A DNA stretch of 64,000 bases, taken from Sepiola atlantica (lineage: Eukaryota > Mollusca > Cephalopoda > Sepiida > Sepiolidae). Shown here piece by piece: positions 10,987 to 21,699 of this stretch (its first letter is position 1; every line of letters begins with the position of its first letter). The stretch lies in assembly GCA_963556195.1 (NCBI GenBank), contig OY744525.1, positions 74,616,844 through 74,680,843 on the forward strand, in the 5' to 3' direction. The translations under genes were made by a program, and so were the position numbers. The notes under the pieces are model-generated. The model had not been told where the DNA came from and did not search any database. It was given only the letters and a program-made list of their open reading frames with translations.

Positions 10987-12036
10987 ATGTACATTTGTGT
11001 AACTATAATTATCTTAAAGTACCGAATAGAAAAAGCGTATTGTTGTATATGTTACAACATGCTTAACATTAACATGAAAACACACAATGAAGAGAAACAT
11101 TATCAGTATAGTGGATCTGCATTTTCAATGAATTCTTCTCTAAAGAAACATATGCGAACATATACCGGAAAGAAACCATTCTCTTGTCCAGTTTGTGGAT
11201 TGTCATTTTCACATAATTCTCTTCTTAAAAGGCACTTGCGAACACACACAGGAGGGAAACCATATTCTTGTCAAGTTTGCAAATCTGCATTTACAATGAA
11301 TTCTTATCTAAATAAACACATGCGAACACACACAGGAGAGAAACCATATTCTTGTCAAGTTTGTGAATCTGCATTTTCACAGAGTTCTGATCTAAAGAAA
11401 CATATGCGAACACACACAGGAGATAAACCCTATATTTGTAAAATTTGTGGATCTGCATTTTCACAGAATTCACATCTAAAAATTCACATGCGAATACACA
11501 CAGGAGATAAACCATATATTTGTAAAATTTGTGGATCTGCATTTTCACAGAAGTCACATCTAAAAATTCACATGCGAACACACACAGGAGAAAAACAACA
11601 TGCTTGTAAAGTTTGTGGATCTGCATTTTCAAGTAAGTCTACCTTAAAACACCACATGCAAACACACACAGGAGAGAAACCACATTTTTGTCAAGTTTGT
11701 GGATCTGCATTTTTAACGAATTCTTATCTAAAAATTCACATGCGAACACACACTGGAGAGAAACCATACACTTGTCAAGTTTGTGGGACTGAATTTTCAC
11801 AGAATTCTTCTCTAAAGAACCACATGCGGACACATACAGGAGAGAAACCATATTCTTGTAAAGTTTGTGGATCTGAGTTTTCACAGAATTCTTCTCTAAG
11901 GAACCACATGCGAACACACACAGGAGAGAAACCATATTCTTGTAAAGTTTGTGGATCTACATTTTCACAGAAGTTTAATCTAAAGAAACACATGCAAAAA
12001 CACAACATCTATCCTAAAGAGAGCCCTCGGATATAA
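10987..12036 (+). CDS. C2H2 zinc-finger protein 1 (10 intact fingers)
   Basis: A 349-residue frame predicted to encode a nuclear nucleic-acid-binding protein. Ten intact 28-residue Cys2His2 fingers run from residue 64 to about 339, each of the form C-x2-C-x12-H-x3-H, joined by TGEKPY-type linkers. An eleventh finger at residues 36-63 has lost both cysteines and its last histidine (HMRTY). A Cys-Cys-Ile-Cys run at 19-22 may be a further relic. There is no KRAB, BTB or other effector domain. Comparison with gene 2 favours the Met at residue 30 (11074) as the start, because gene 2 begins at the equivalent place. Fingers are near-identical; the main differences are at helix positions -1, 2, 3 and 6. 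The last residues ([10 protein letters not shown]) come from retrotransposon-tail DNA read out of its own frame. The stop at 12034-12036 belongs to that sequence. DNA target unknown. Confidence 0.9.
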   Translation: MYICVTIIILKYRIEKAYCCICYNMLNINMKTHNEEKHYQYSGSAFSMNSSLKKHMRTYTGKKPFSCPVCGLSFSHNSLLKRHLRTHTGGKPYSCQVCKSAFTMNSYLNKHMRTHTGEKPYSCQVCESAFSQSSDLKKHMRTHTGDKPYICKICGSAFSQNSHLKIHMRIHTGDKPYICKICGSAFSQKSHLKIHMRTHTGEKQHACKVCGSAFSSKSTLKHHMQTHTGEKPHFCQVCGSAFLTNSYLKIHMRTHTGEKPYTCQVCGTEFSQNSSLKNHMRTHTGEKPYSCKVCGSEFSQNSSLRNHMRTHTGEKPYSCKVCGSTFSQKFNLKKHMQKHNIYPKESPRI

Positions 12037-12110
12037 AGTTTACTCATAGTGAAATCAATCCTCAAGAGTAGGCCCCTTGATCTCTTTAGATAAACTAAAT
12101 TGAAATGAAA
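12002..12110 (+). mobile_element. R2-like LINE tail fused to zinc-finger gene 1
   Basis: From acaacatct onward the sequence matches 20516-20625 (acaacatctattcttaagaa, then agccctcggatat, then tttactc, then gagaaatcaa, and the run up to ttagattaactaaat). In the other frame it encodes [10 protein letters not shown], matching the C-terminal LKRALG motif of the R2-like frame at 31503-31703. The zinc-finger ORF runs straight into it. After the A-rich end (aaatgaaaaaaaaacag) a finger relic begins. Confidence 0.75.
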
Positions 12111-12116
12111 AAAAAA

Positions 12117-12200
12117 CAGAGAAACACTATTCTTGTCTAGTTTGTGGATCTGTATTTTCAATGAATTATAGTTTAGAGAAACACATGCAAACACACAGGA
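12117..12200 (+). pseudogene. Isolated zinc-finger relic
   Basis: One complete finger in the frame EKHYSCLVCGSVFSMNYSLE then KHMQTH, with all Cys/His ligands present. It has no own start and is cut by unrelated sequence at 12201. It sits directly after an A-rich LINE tail. Confidence 0.75.
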
Positions 12201-12249
12201 GTGTGAGCCACCTGACATCCAGTTGTAAGGTTCTCTTGGGGGATGGCTA

Positions 12250-12815
12250 TTATATAGTGTGATGCAATGGAGTCTGTAAATATCTTCATAAGACTATATG
12301 TAAAAAAGTTAAATATGCAGTGTAGCAGCCAGTCCTGGGAGCATATACCAGGAAGAACAGTTGGAAATAATTCATACACCATTCACTATGACTATGCAAT
12401 CCCTACAACTACATATCTTGGAAACAGAACTGTTGAACTTGACATCGTGATATTAGACAAAAAAGAGAAAGTAGCAACCCTAGTTGAAGTCAGTGTCCCT
12501 AATGATGCAGGATTAAACAGCTAAAAGGGGAAAGATTAGGAATTACCAAAGTCTTATTTACGACATGAAAAGAAACTGAAATCTTAGGAAAATCTCTATC
12601 ATCCCAGTAATTATAGGAGCAACAGAACTAATGAAAAATAATTTTAAAAGCTATCTAGCAAATATACCTGGTGAACCGAGCGCAAGAGAATACTAACAAT
12701 TGATCTTAAATGGACGCTTTGAATCTTAAATATATATCTAGGCTGGAGTGACTGAAATAGCCGGTGAATATTTGGCATCCGGGAGGATGCCCCTATCCTT
12801 AGCAAAAACAGAAAT
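12250..12815 (+). pseudogene. R2-like LINE C-terminal fragment
   Basis: Plus-strand reading gives SWEHIPGRTVGNNSYTIHYD, DYAIPTTTYLGNRTV, ELDIVILDKKEKVATLVEVS and VPNDAGLN (frame 12267-12524), then after frame breaks ISIIPVIIGAT-like residues, a GEPSARE motif and YLGWSD near the end. The same terminal motifs (ISIIPVII, GGPSAREIQ, RALGWSL) occur on - at 31503-31703. This is the carboxyl end of a non-LTR polyprotein with several stops. It ends in an A-rich stretch at 12806-12825, after which finger sequence resumes. Confidence 0.75.
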
Positions 12816-12825
12816 ATAAGAAAAA

Positions 12826-13020
12826 AAAGAGAAACCCTATTTTTGTCAGGTTTGTGGATCTGCATTTTCAGAGAATGCTCATCTAAAAGACCACATGCGA
12901 ACACACACTCACTAAAAAGATAAAAAAGAGAGAAATGATATTCTTGCCAAGTTTGTGGATCTGCATTTTCAAAGAACTTTCATCTAAAAAGTCATATGCA
13001 AACACACACAAGAGAGAGTG
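12826..13020 (+). pseudogene. Two zinc-finger relics after a LINE tail
   Basis: First finger: [20 protein letters not shown] then DHMRTH, all four ligands present, followed by a stop. Second finger from about 12937: [18 protein letters not shown] then SHMQTH. The two are in different frames. After the second, the sequence changes to the ZNF 3'-flank-like spacer. Confidence 0.8.
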
Positions 13021-13511
13021 AATTACCGACTCGAAACCATCTTCAATTGTCTTCAGTCGGTCTGTATTAGGGGTTGTCATGATAACATGACATTTAGATA
13101 CTTTCCCCTACAAGTAAACCCATCACAAATATTCAAAATAACATGGCATTAGAAACACAAATGAGATAACAACACGGCTATACACTTGCTCATATGAGGA
13201 ATTGTACGCGTTCTCGTGATGTTACCTTAAGTAACAACACTTTGATGGATATTCCACCAGACTAGATGAATTATTGTCATAGAATCTGGTAAAACCAACA
13301 GACCACAAGAAAGATATATGATAACATAGTTGACTTGTCAATTGGGAATAGAATAATTAATGTTCATAACGTCTTTACTAATGCAATGTCTGCAAAATAA
13401 TAGAGAACGTTATTAAAATATTGGAATATCTACGTATCTCATATAGTTATAAGGTGTTAGCCACAGGAAGGGGTCCTTTGATTTCTGAGAACTTCGGCCG
13501 ACGTAAAATGA

Positions 13512-13606
13512 AACAAGAGAGAAATCATATTCTTCTGAAGGTTGTGGATCTGCATATTTCAGGAATTCTCATCTAAAAAGTCACATGCGAACAAACAGGA
13601 GAGTTT
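13512..13606 (+). pseudogene. Single zinc-finger relic, cysteines damaged
   Basis: Frame EKSYSSEGCGSAYFRNSHLK then SHMRTN. The first Cys is Ser, the conserved Phe has shifted, and the last His is Asn, so it cannot bind zinc normally. Confidence 0.75.
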
Positions 13607-14104
13607 GAATGAACTACTAGACACCATCCTCGACTGTCTTCGGTTTCTCTGTACAAGGGTTTGTCAAGATAACCTGACATAAAGTTACTTCCACAATTAA
13701 ACCGTGACCAGATATTCAAAATAACAGTATTCGAAGCTTTAATAAGATTTTCTCGACACGGCTATACACTGGATCATATGAGGAATGGGGCGCTTTTTCA
13801 AAGTAATCTTACCCTAAGAAACAGCACTAAACTGGATACTCCAGCAGACTAGATGAACTCTTGTTTTGAAATTCGGTAAGACCAATTGACCACAAGAAAG
13901 ATATATTATAACATAGTTCATACGTCAATTGGGGAGAGGAAAACTAATATTCTTAACTGTTTTACTGACTTAACGTTTGGCACGTAAAGGAGGACATTAA
14001 TGGAATATTCCATTATCTATGTATCTCATATAGAGATCAAGTGTGTACTCTAAGAAAAGGCCACTTCATGTCTGAGAACTTCGACTGAAGTAAAATGAAA
14101 CAAG

Positions 14105-14190
14105 GAAAGCGAAACCGTATTTGTGTCAAGTTTGTGAGTCTGCATTTTCGAGAAATCTTATATAACAAGCGCATTTGCAAACACAGAGTA
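14105..14190 (+). pseudogene. Single zinc-finger relic with frameshift
   Basis: Frame [17 protein letters not shown] ends in a stop. After a shift the sequence gives AHLQTQ, with the final His lost. It is followed by spacer-like sequence that fades out by 14330. Confidence 0.7.
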
Positions 14191-14504
14191 GAGAAACTAG
14201 ATGTCCATTTCTTCGGTCTCTCTGTATAATGATTTGCCAAGCCACCAGATATTAAAGTTCTAATCAATAACATTAATAACAAGACTAAATAAAATGTCCT
14301 CCTCTGGAAGTGATACTCCAAACGTTACAGTTCAACAACGATCAGCCATACAGCCTTCATAAAGAAGGTCTGGGTCAACTATCTCCACCGTGAACATCAA
14401 ACGGAAAAGAAATATATGATATATGTTAAAAAGCCAGTACTATTCTTTTGCTTCCATTACTCTAAATTTGCAAAAGAATAAGCAAGACACAAAACAGAAT
14501 TATG

Positions 14505-14605
14505 GCTGCGAACATCGAAGGATCTGTTCTCCCTGGAAAACCCGTTTACACTATGTAAGAAAGCACATGCACACTGGAGAAAACTACAGATAAATACGAC
14601 AACCC
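14505..14605 (+). pseudogene. Diverged zinc-finger fragment
   Basis: Reading CEHRRICSPWKTRLHYVRKH then MHTGENY keeps a linker-like HTGEN and spaced His residues but does not match the local finger consensus. It may be an older or different subfamily of finger. Confidence 0.4.
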
Positions 14606-14659
14606 AAACACTCTTATCATGAGAAAAAAGATCATTCAAATCGTATTCGTGTTGACATA

Positions 14660-15120
14660 CGTTTTGCATCTTGGCATGTCTTGGAGGGTTTTAGATGTTG
14701 ACTTCGAAACTAAATAATCTCTGACCAGGTTTTCGTCATCCCTATTTTTCTCGAGTTTACTATTATGACTTCGAACCCTGTTTCCTTGATCTTCCCTTGT
14801 TTACTGAACTTTGTACTTCAACTCTTTTACATCTACTAACCCACAGATCCTCATTCATTTTTGTCAACGTGGACATAACATCAAAGTCTCCTGTTCTGCC
14901 AACATTTACCATATACTGTCCATATTTTATTATATGTGATGTATACCTCTGACTAACCGGATGAGTAGCAAAATGACACCCTTTACTGTAGATGTCCCCA
15001 GTTGCTTCAAATGCTAATTTCCTTAGTCTGCTTGTCTTTAGAATTATCTCCCTGCTCCCTGTTTTTCACAAGTGTTCAAACATGCTCAAATGTACATGTA
15101 ATGTGAACAAATGTTTCCTA
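14660..15120 (+). pseudogene. LINE 3'-terminal relic
   Basis: Plus-strand translation around 14895-15110 contains SCSANIYHILSIF, SSKMTPFTVDVPS and YLPAPCFSQVFKHAQMY. This lines up with the minus-strand relic at 26600-26850 (SCTANSFSIPSTFNLP, SNKMPSCTVDVARCR, NCLPSPFSLTVQTCI) and with FTVEVPRC at 6844-7065. It is therefore the 3' end of the same LINE group as the RT relic at 6.8-8.3 kb. An AATAAA at 15189 may belong to its tail. Confidence 0.6.
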
Positions 15121-15229
15121 TAAATCTAGCCCTTTATCAGATTAGCATCTTAGGTCTCAGTGACAATATGCCTTGTTTTGGGGCAAATAAAATGCTTTGA
15201 GTGATAGAAACATTTTCGTATTTTAATGT

Positions 15230-16448
15230 TTTATACTTCTTGACTGAGCTACAAAGTTAATTTTATTAGAATAACTGCAGCTATATTCTTCAAAAGAAGA
15301 TAACTACATTTTTCAATGGATGGAGAACATTGTTGCGATTGCAACTATTTTGAAGACCAGTTCTTTACCAATATGAAATACTTGATTTGCAAATGCCACA
15401 TGACTTGTCATATGTTACTTTACATATGTAAATATATGTGATTATGAAGGAATATTCTGGTTTTCCAGATATTTAAACTTGTAAAAAAATGTACAACACT
15501 CTTAAGTGGAATTATGCTTGTCGATAATATTATTGCAGCAAAAAGGAGAAAAGAACAAAGATGTACACGTTTTTTAACTTACAGTGTTAAAATAAATAAC
15601 TTCTCAAATATGTCTTATCTCTTACCTCAATTTATTTTCTAGCCGATAACATATCACATATGATTATCAAAATAAAACAAATCCTTGTTATAATCACTTT
15701 GTTCAATTACTTTTATTTTTACTTCTTGTTGGTTAATTTTTATTCAAATTTTACATTTATCGTTCTGTGACGTCAATAATATTAACGTTTTTTTTATATC
15801 TTACAATTATGGCCTAACAAGTAATTTTGTATCATTAAATGATTCGTCAAATAAACATACATGTATATGAAACTACTATTTTTCCAAGTCAACAATATTA
15901 GTTTCACATTTATCTATGTTACCATCTTGATAACGACTTGATAATGAAATATGGCATCTTAAATTGACAAAACTAATTTTCATCTTCTGTACTCAACTCT
16001 TTATTAAAATATATGGAATTCAATTTAAATACTGAAAATTGTGGTAAAACGTATATCATGAATCTGAGGCAAATATAAACTTGAAGTTATATATATGTTC
16101 AGTTCTTTTATACTTTGTAAATATGAGTTCATTTAAATACTTAGCATTGTTTTAGAGTTTAAATTCGAAATTTCATTTGGTAGCTATAAATCACGAAGCT
16201 TAGTTAGAATTCCATATTAGATCAAATAAATTTAAATATGAGACCCAAATAATTTAATATTAATTACATGCTTTATTAATAGTATACATATATAACAATA
16301 TATCTTTCTATTTAATGTAAGTATGGCTAAAAGTATTATTATCAAAATCATTTTCTGTTATGATATTCGATTATTTTTATTCCATTTGCTTAAGTCATTT
16401 TTTATTTAGCTTAGTTTCACAACATTATACTTTTAATATGTGCTCTAC
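15230..16448. other. AT-rich stretch without genes
   Basis: About 1.2 kb of low-complexity AT-rich DNA. No ORF, no inverted ends and no relic that I can recognise. Confidence 0.6.
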
Positions 16449-19400
16449 CTATATTAGTGTAAAGTTTTTGGTTCCTAATTTTTACATAATAATACTCTAA
16501 AATATCACATGAGAACACACATAAGAGAGAACCTATATTCTTGTAAAGTTATTGGTTCCTAATTTTCACATAATTATTGTCTAAAATATAACATGAGAAC
16601 ACATAAGAGAGAACCTACATTAGTGTGAAGTTTTTGGTTCCTAATTTTCACTGAATTATTCCCTAAAATATCCCATGAGAACACACATAAGAGAGAATCT
16701 ATATTATTGTAAAGTTTTTGGTTCCTAATTTTCCCATAATTATTCCCTAAAATATCACATGAGAACACACATAAGTGAGAACCTATATTGTTGTAAAGTT
16801 TTGGTTCCTAATTTTCCCATAATTATACCCTACAATATCACATGAGAACACACATAAGAGAGAACCTATATTGTTGTAAAGTTTTTGGTTCCAAATTTTA
16901 ACATAATTATTACCTCAAATATCACATGAGAACACACATAAGAGAGAACCTATATTGTTGTAAAGTTTTTGGTTCCAAATTTTAACATAATTATTACCTC
17001 AAATATCACATGAGAACACACATAAGAGAGAACCTATATTGGTGTAAAGTTTTTGGTTCCTAATTTTCACATAATTATTCCCTAAAATATCACATGAGAA
17101 CACACATAAGTGAGAACCTATATTGGTGTAAAGTTTTGGTTCCTAATTTTCCCATAATTATACCCTAAAATATCACATGAGAACACACATAAGAGAGAAC
17201 CTATATTCTTGTAAAGTTTTTGGTTCCTAATTTTCACTTAATTATTGTCTTAAATATCGCATGAGAACACACATAAGAGCGAACCTATATTCTTGTAAAG
17301 TGTTGGGTTCCTAATTTTCACCCTAAAATATCACATGAAGTAAAATAAAGTATATAATTAATTATTCCCTAAAATATCACATGAGAACACACATAAGAGA
17401 CAACCTATATTAGTGTAAAGTTTTTAGTTCCTAATTTTCACTTAATTATTCTCTAAAATATCACATGAGAACACACATAAGAGAGAACCTATATTGTTTT
17501 AAAGTTTTTGGTTTCTAATTTTCACCTAATTATTCCCTAAAATATCACATGAGAACACACATAAGAGAGAACCTATATTCTTGTAAAGTTTTTTGTTCCT
17601 AATTTTCACATAATTATTCCCTAAAATATCACATGAGAACACACATAAGAGAGAATCTATATTCGTGTAAAGTTTTTAGTTCCTAATTTTCACTTAATTA
17701 TTCTCTAAAATATCACATAAGAACACACATAAGAGAGAATCTATATTCTTGTAAAGTTTTTAGTTCCTAATTTTCACTTAATTATTCTCTAAAATATCAC
17801 ATGAGAACACACATAAGAGAGAACCTATATTCTTGTAAAGTTTTTGGTTCCTAATTTTCACTTAATTATTCCCTAAAATATCACATGAGAACGCACATAA
17901 GAGAGAACCTTAATTCTTGTAAAGTTTTTAGTTCCTAATTTTCACATAATTATTCCCTAAAATACCCTATGAGAACACATAAGAGATAACCTATATTCTT
18001 GTAAAGTTTTGGTTCCTAATTTTCATATAATTATACTCTAAAATATCACATGAGAACACACATAAGAGAGAATCTATATTCTTGTAAAGTTTTTGGTTTC
18101 TAATTTTCACTTAATTATTGTCTAAAATATCGCATGAGAACACACATAAGAGCGAACGTATATTCTTGTAAAGTGTTGGGTTCCTAATTTTCACTTAATT
18201 ATTCCCTAAAATATCACATGAGAACACACATAAGAGACAACCTATATTGTTGTAAAGTTTTTGGTTCCTAATTTTCACATAATTATACTCTAAAATATCA
18301 CATGAGAACACACATAAGAGAGAACCTATATTGTTATAAAGGTTTTGGTTCCTAATTTTCACAATTATTCCCTAAAATATCACATGAGAACACACATAAG
18401 AGAGAACCTATATTCTTGTAAAGTTTTTGGTTTCTAATTTTCACATAATTATTCCCTAAAATATCACATGAGAACACACATAAGAGAGAATCTAAATTGG
18501 TGTAAAGTTTTTAGTTCCTAATTTTTACTTAATTATTCTCTAAAATATCACATGAGAACGCACATAAGAGAGAACCTATATTCTTGTAAAGTTTTTGGTT
18601 CCTAATTTTCACTTAATTATTCTCTAAAATATCACATGAGAACACACATAAGAGAAAACCTATATTCTTGTAAAGTTTTTGGTTCCTAATTTTCACATAA
18701 TTATTCCCTAAAATATCACATGAGAACACACATAAGAGAGAACCTATATTGTTGTAAAGGTTTTGGTTCCTAATTTTCACATAATTATTCCCTAAAATAT
18801 CACATGAGAACACACATAAGAGAGAATCTATATTCTTGTAAAGTTTTTGGTTGCTAATTTTCACTTAATTATTCTCTAAAATATCACATGAGAACACACA
18901 TAAGAGAGAATCTATATTCTTGTAAAGTTTTTAGTTCCTAATTTTCACTTAATTATTCTCTAAAATATCACATGAGAACGCACATAAGAGAGAACCTATA
19001 TTCTTGTAAAGTTTTTGGTTCCTAATTTTCACATAATTATTCCCTAAAATATCACATGAGAACACACATAAGAGAGAACCTATATTCTTGTAAAGTTTTT
19101 GGGCCATAATTTTCACTTAATTATTCTCTAAAATATCACATGAGAACACACATAAGAGAGAATCTATATTCTTGTAAAGTTTTTAGTTCCTAATTTTCAC
19201 TTAATTATTCTCTAAAATATCACATGAGAACGCACATAAGAGAGAACCTATATTCTTGTAAAGTTTTTGGTTCCTAATTTTCACATAATTATTCTCTAAA
19301 ATATCACATGAGAACACACATAAGAGAAAACCTATATTGTTGTAAAGTTTTTGGTTCCTAATTTTCACATAATTATACTCTGAAATATCACATGAGAACA

Positions 19401-20160
19401 CACATAAGAGAGAACCTATATTCTTGTAAAGTTTTTGGTTCCTAATTTTCACATAATTATTCCCTAAAATATCACATGAGAACACACATAAGAGAGAATC
19501 TATATTCTTGTAAAGTTTTTAGTTCCTAATTTTCACATAATTATTCCCTAAAATATCACATGAGAACACACATAAGAGAGAATCTATATTCTTGTAAAGT
19601 TTTTGGTTGCTAATTGTCACTTAATTATTCTCTAAAATATCACATGAGAACACACATAAGAGAGAATCTATATTCTTGTAAAGTTTTTAGTTCCTAATTT
19701 TCACTTAATTATTCCCTAAAATATCACATGAGAACACACATAAGAGAGAATCTATATTCTTGTAAAGTTTTTGGTTCCTAATTTTCACATAATTATTCCC
19801 TAAAATATCACATGAGAACACACATAAGAGAGAATCTATATTCTTGTAAAGTTTTTGGTTCCTAATTTTCACTTAATTATTCTCTAAAATATCACATGAG
19901 AACACACATAAGAGAGAACCTATATTCTTGTAAAGTTTTTGGTTCCTAATTTTCACATAATTATTCCCTAAAATATCACATGAGAACACACATAAGAGAG
20001 AACCTATATTGTTGTAAAGTTTTTGGTTCCTAATTTTTACATAATTATTCCCTAAAATATCACATGAGAACACACATAATAGAGAACCTATATTCTTGTA
20101 AAGTTTGTGCTACTTCATTTTCTAAGAATTCTAATTTTAAATAGCACATGCGAACACAAC
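16449..20160 (+). repeat. 84-bp tandem array derived from a dead C2H2 zinc finger
   Basis: About 44 head-to-tail units. The unit has 28 codons and reads HMRTHIRENLYSCKVFGS, then stop, then FSHNYSLKY. This is exactly the length, order and frame of a finger. The second zinc-binding Cys is Phe (TGT to TTT), the Ala after GS is a TAA stop and the linker TGEKPY has become IRENLY. Nearly all units share these lesions. The last unit (20087-20155) still has CKVC and lacks the TAA at that site, so it looks closest to the ancestor. Variants (tcacttaat versus tcacataat, gaacgcacat, ttcttgt versus ttgttgt) recur in blocks, suggesting higher-order duplication; one unit near 17317-17350 carries an indel. 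The minus strand has open 28-residue frames (to 94 codons) that are shadows. Confidence 0.92.
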
Positions 20161-20199
20161 ATCAAATGGAAAAGTAACAGTGTTCTATGATAAAGACAT

Positions 20200-20570
20200 A
20201 CATGCGGGCAGATACATAAAAGATAAGGCCATCACACTAGAGATTGTCATCTGGAACAAACCAGAAAGGATTGCTCTCATCATTGACGCAACTGTCCCAA
20301 ACGACTATTGTTTCAATAGAGTTGAACGGGAAAAATAACCAAATATCAAGACCTCAAAAAATATTTAAATATCACATGGTCCCTCAACGAAATAAAAATC
20401 ATGCTGGTTGTAGTGGGGGCAACTGGTCTAGTGAGAAAAAACATTAATAAAATTCTTAGACACAATCCCCGGAAGACCAAACTGTAAGGAAGTACAGATG
20501 CAGCCGTAAAAGGTACAACATCTATTCTTAAGAAAGCCCTCGGATATAGGTTTTACTCTTAGAGAAATCA
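20200..20570 (+). pseudogene. R2-like LINE C-terminal fragment
   Basis: Plus reading: LEIVIWNKPERIALIIDATV, PNDYCFNRVERE, then after a stop ITWSLNEIKIMLVVVGATGL and VRKNINKILRHNP, ending GTTSILKKALGY at about 20512-20548. A minus-strand sister copy at 30840-31090 carries IVIWTKPLRTALIIDVTVPN. The fragment follows the satellite directly and its tail matches the end of zinc-finger gene 1. Confidence 0.75.
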
Positions 20571-21139
20571 AGTGTTAGCCTCAAGAGGGGGCGCTCTTGA
20601 TTTATTTAGATTAACTAAATTAAAATAATACAAAAAGAGGTTTGAATTACCTACTAGACACCATCCTCGAATGTCTTCGGTCTCTCTATAAAAGCGTTTG
20701 TAAGGAAAAACTTTACATGAGAATAATTCGCCCTACAAGTAAACCTTGACCAAATATTCAAAATAACATAGTATTCGAAGCCCAAATAAGATCTCGGTTT
20801 AGCTACACGCCTATACTGGGAATAGTGCATTTTCTCCTAGTGATGTTAGCTCAAGTAACAGTACTTAGCTGGATACTCCACCAGACCCGATAAATTCTTG
20901 TCCTGGAATCCGGTAAGACCAAGACACAAAACGAAATATATACTATAACATAATCAATTGGTCAATTGGTGAAAGGAAAATTAATTTTCTTAACTTCTTT
21001 ACAAAATCAATGCTTGAGAGGTAAATAAGAACTTTAATGGAACACTCGAATGTCTATGTATCTCATTTAGAGATGAAGTGTTAGCCTCGGGAAGGGCCTC
21101 CTTGATTGCTGAGTACTTCAACTGTAGTAAAATGCAACA
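20571..21139 (+). repeat. ZNF-flank spacer copy
   Basis: Same spacer as in 13021-14330: caccatcctcgaatgtcttc, ataacatagtattcgaagcc, tggatactccaccagac, atctcatttagagatgaagtg, and an end in gctgagtacttcaactgtag then taaaatgcaaca. It is followed at 21140 by the finger relics. Confidence 0.75.
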
Positions 21140-21483
21140 AAAAAGAGAGAGCCAATATTCTTGTCACGTTTGTGGGTCGGTATTTTCAGAGAATTCAACT
21201 CGAAATATCCACATCCGAACACACAATTGAGACAAACAATATTATTGTCACGTTTGTTGGTCTACATTTTCCAGAAAGTATTCTCCAAAAACTCAAGTGG
21301 GAACACACAGAAGAGAGAAACCATTTTCTTGTAATGTTTGTGTGTCTGTATCTACACAGAATTCTTCTCTACAAGTGTATATGCGAACACACGCAGGAGA
21401 TGAACCATATTCTTCCCAAGTCTGTGGGTCTACATTTTCAATGAAGTCTAATTTAACAATGCACATGCGCCTACACTTTTGAC
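21140..21483 (+). pseudogene. Four-finger C2H2 terminal relic
   Basis: Four consecutive 28-residue fingers in one frame apart from a stop after the first. Finger 1: QYSCHVCGSVFSENSTRNIH. Finger 2: CHVCWSTFSRKYSPKTQVG, with a lost His. Finger 3: PFSCNVCVSVSTQNSSLQVY, with a lost Phe and His. Finger 4: SSQVCGSTFSMKSNLTMH, where the first Cys is Ser. It ends MRLHF stop, resembling the natural end of gene 2 (MRVHLH stop). So this is the decayed 3' end of a third ZNF gene on +. Confidence 0.85.
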
Positions 21484-21699
21484 ATAATATGAACTATATT
21501 TTTGTAAAGTTTCTAACAAACATAATATGTTACTTCTAGTTGTCTAGTTGAAATCTTATCATCATGATACGTCTTCTGTTTCCAGTTGGAATCTAATCAT
21601 CAATATCTCTTTTAGATTTTGTTGTAAATATGCGAAAAAACATATTTCAACACAAATGATCGCTTGAATAGAAAAGTTCATTTCAGTTAAACATTACAC

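Larger units (their letters stand above)
13021..14330 (+). repeat. Macro-repeat: finger relic plus about 500-bp spacer, two units
   Basis: Two units of about 585 bp. Each spacer starts near a gactagacaccatcctcgac-like word, contains tcttcggtctctctgta, ataacctgacat, gatattcaaaataaca, ggatactccagcagacta, agaccaattgaccacaagaa, atctcatatagagatcaagtg, and ends in ctgagaacttcgactgaagt then aaaatgaaacaa. Each is followed by a finger relic (13512-13606 and 14105-14190). The same spacer recurs at 20570-21140 (+) and in several minus-strand copies at 27.4-31.9 kb. Its first part resembles the 3' flank of gene 2 near 35890, so it may be duplicated ZNF 3' UTR. Confidence 0.75.

Noticed and set aside
11291..12008. 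Minus-strand ORFs of 77-113 codons
   Set aside because: Antisense of zinc-finger gene 1, with the same repeating pattern as the shadows of gene 2.
18613..20073. Minus-strand 28-residue repeat ORFs in the satellite
   Set aside because: Antisense of the 84-bp finger-derived unit. Open only because the unit lacks stops on that strand; no start context or domain.
16449..20160. CRISPR-like array
   Set aside because: Units are contiguous with no unique spacers, and the unit equals a zinc-finger module.
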